Shown here: positions 13,768-14,229 of the stretch, one piece after another
Position numbering within the stretch: the first letter of the stretch is position 1
Layout of the letters: each line of letters starts with the position of its first letter
From: JBHJHK01 sp050330975
GTDB lineage: Bacteria; Pseudomonadota; Gammaproteobacteria; Competibacterales; Competibacteraceae
Assembly: GCA_050330975.1 (NCBI GenBank)
Contig: JBHJHK010000333.1
Location: forward strand, 1-14,229
Direction: 5' to 3'
DNA: 14,229 nt
The notes under the pieces: generated by a model
What the model was told of the DNA's origin: nothing
Seen by the model: only the letters and a program-made list of their open reading frames with translations
The model's database searches: none
Position numbers and translations under genes: made by a program

Positions 13768-14229
13768 ATGATCGATTGGCGCGCGGCGTCGGCCCTGCGA
13801 CAGGCCTTCAAACTCCATCTGCCCTTCAGTTACCATCGGTTGAACGCCCTCGCGCGCGCCGTCTTGGCCGTGTGTCAATTGCGTACGATCAACCTCGTGC
13901 CGCTCGCCGCGGTCCTCAACCCCAGGGTCAAGACGTCATCGAACTATACAAGGCTCCAGCGCTTGATCCACGAGCTGCCCTTCGACAAGACCGACCAGGC
14001 CGCCATCGCCCACGCCATCACCGCCCTTCTCGACCTGCCCGAGCGCTGGATCCTCACCCTCGATCGCACCACCTGGTACCGGGGTCAAACCCCCATCAAT
14101 CTGCTGGTCTTGGCCGTGGTCTACCAAGGCACCGCCGTCCCTTTGTTCTGGAAAGCCCTCGATAAAACCGGCAACTCCAACACTCAAGAACGAAAGCACC
14201 TCCTCCAACGCGTCCTCGACACCTTCGGC
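13768..14229 (+). CDS. IS4-family transposase (3' partial)
   Basis: 154 codons from the ATG at 13768 are open to the end of the window, with a GTG at 13759 as alternative start. The product has the typical N-terminal helical DNA-binding region of this IS4-type group (HRLNALARAVLAVCQLRTIN; SNYTRLQRLI), then the first catalytic block ILTLDRTTWYRG with the predicted first DDE aspartate at D99. After that come the family stretches NLLVLAVVYQGTAVPLFW and LDKTGNSNTQERKHLL. The remaining catalytic Asp and Glu lie beyond the window. No frameshift or stop is seen in the visible part, so the element may be intact. Confidence 0.9.
   Translation, partial: MIDWRAASALRQAFKLHLPFSYHRLNALARAVLAVCQLRTINLVPLAAVLNPRVKTSSNYTRLQRLIHELPFDKTDQAAIAHAITALLDLPERWILTLDRTTWYRGQTPINLLVLAVVYQGTAVPLFWKALDKTGNSNTQERKHLLQRVLDTFG

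Larger units (their letters stand above)
13606..14229 (+). mobile_element. IS4-family insertion sequence, left part
   Basis: The transposase at 13768 marks an insertion sequence of the IS4 family entering from the right side of the window. The left boundary lies somewhere in 13606-13767 and the right boundary is outside, so terminal inverted repeats and target-site duplication cannot be checked here. It sits just after the last operon gene and does not interrupt it. Confidence 0.6.

Overview
The window comes from a GC-rich Gram-negative bacterium, most likely a member of Pseudomonadota. This rests on TolQ/TolR-type inner-membrane proteins, several Sec-type signal peptides, a FtsX/MacB-like ABC exporter and an IS4-family transposase. 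I could not place it more precisely. No rRNA, tRNA, CRISPR array or housekeeping gene was found.

Layout: (i) 1-885 holds the 3' part of a gene for a glycine-zipper protein with a long run of 11-residue amphipathic repeats; its start lies before the window. (ii) 886-1096 is a non-coding stretch carrying three strong GC-rich hairpins. (iii) 1097-13605 is one unidirectional run of eleven genes with short gaps or overlaps, probably an operon: a Cys-rich exported protein, an exported coiled-coil protein, a very short MotA/TolQ/ExbB-type channel protein, two divergent TolR/ExbD-like proteins, an exported helical protein, a small polytopic membrane protein, an ABC ATPase fused to a FtsX-like permease, a membrane-anchored coiled-coil protein, a membrane-anchored protein with a degenerate von Willebrand A (vWA) domain, and an 860-residue exported protein with two SH3-like modules and an intact vWA MIDAS motif. 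(iv) 13606-13767 is an AT-richer spacer with palindromes. (v) 13768-14229 is the 5' part of an IS4-family transposase that runs off the end.

How the genes may work together (inference): the cluster combines an ion-driven inner-membrane motor (one TolQ-like and two TolR-like subunits, the subunit pattern of Myxococcus AglRQS) with an ATP-driven mechanotransmission or export ABC protein (FtsEX/MacB type). Added to these are periplasmic coiled-coil rods and large exported vWA/SH3 proteins that could bind cell wall, surface or substrate. I know no described system with this gene set. It looks like a dual-energised envelope machine, perhaps for surface assembly, adhesion, motility or export, and it is the main item of interest here. 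The first three operon genes are clearly less GC-rich than the rest, with the change near the junction of the TolQ-like and first TolR-like genes.
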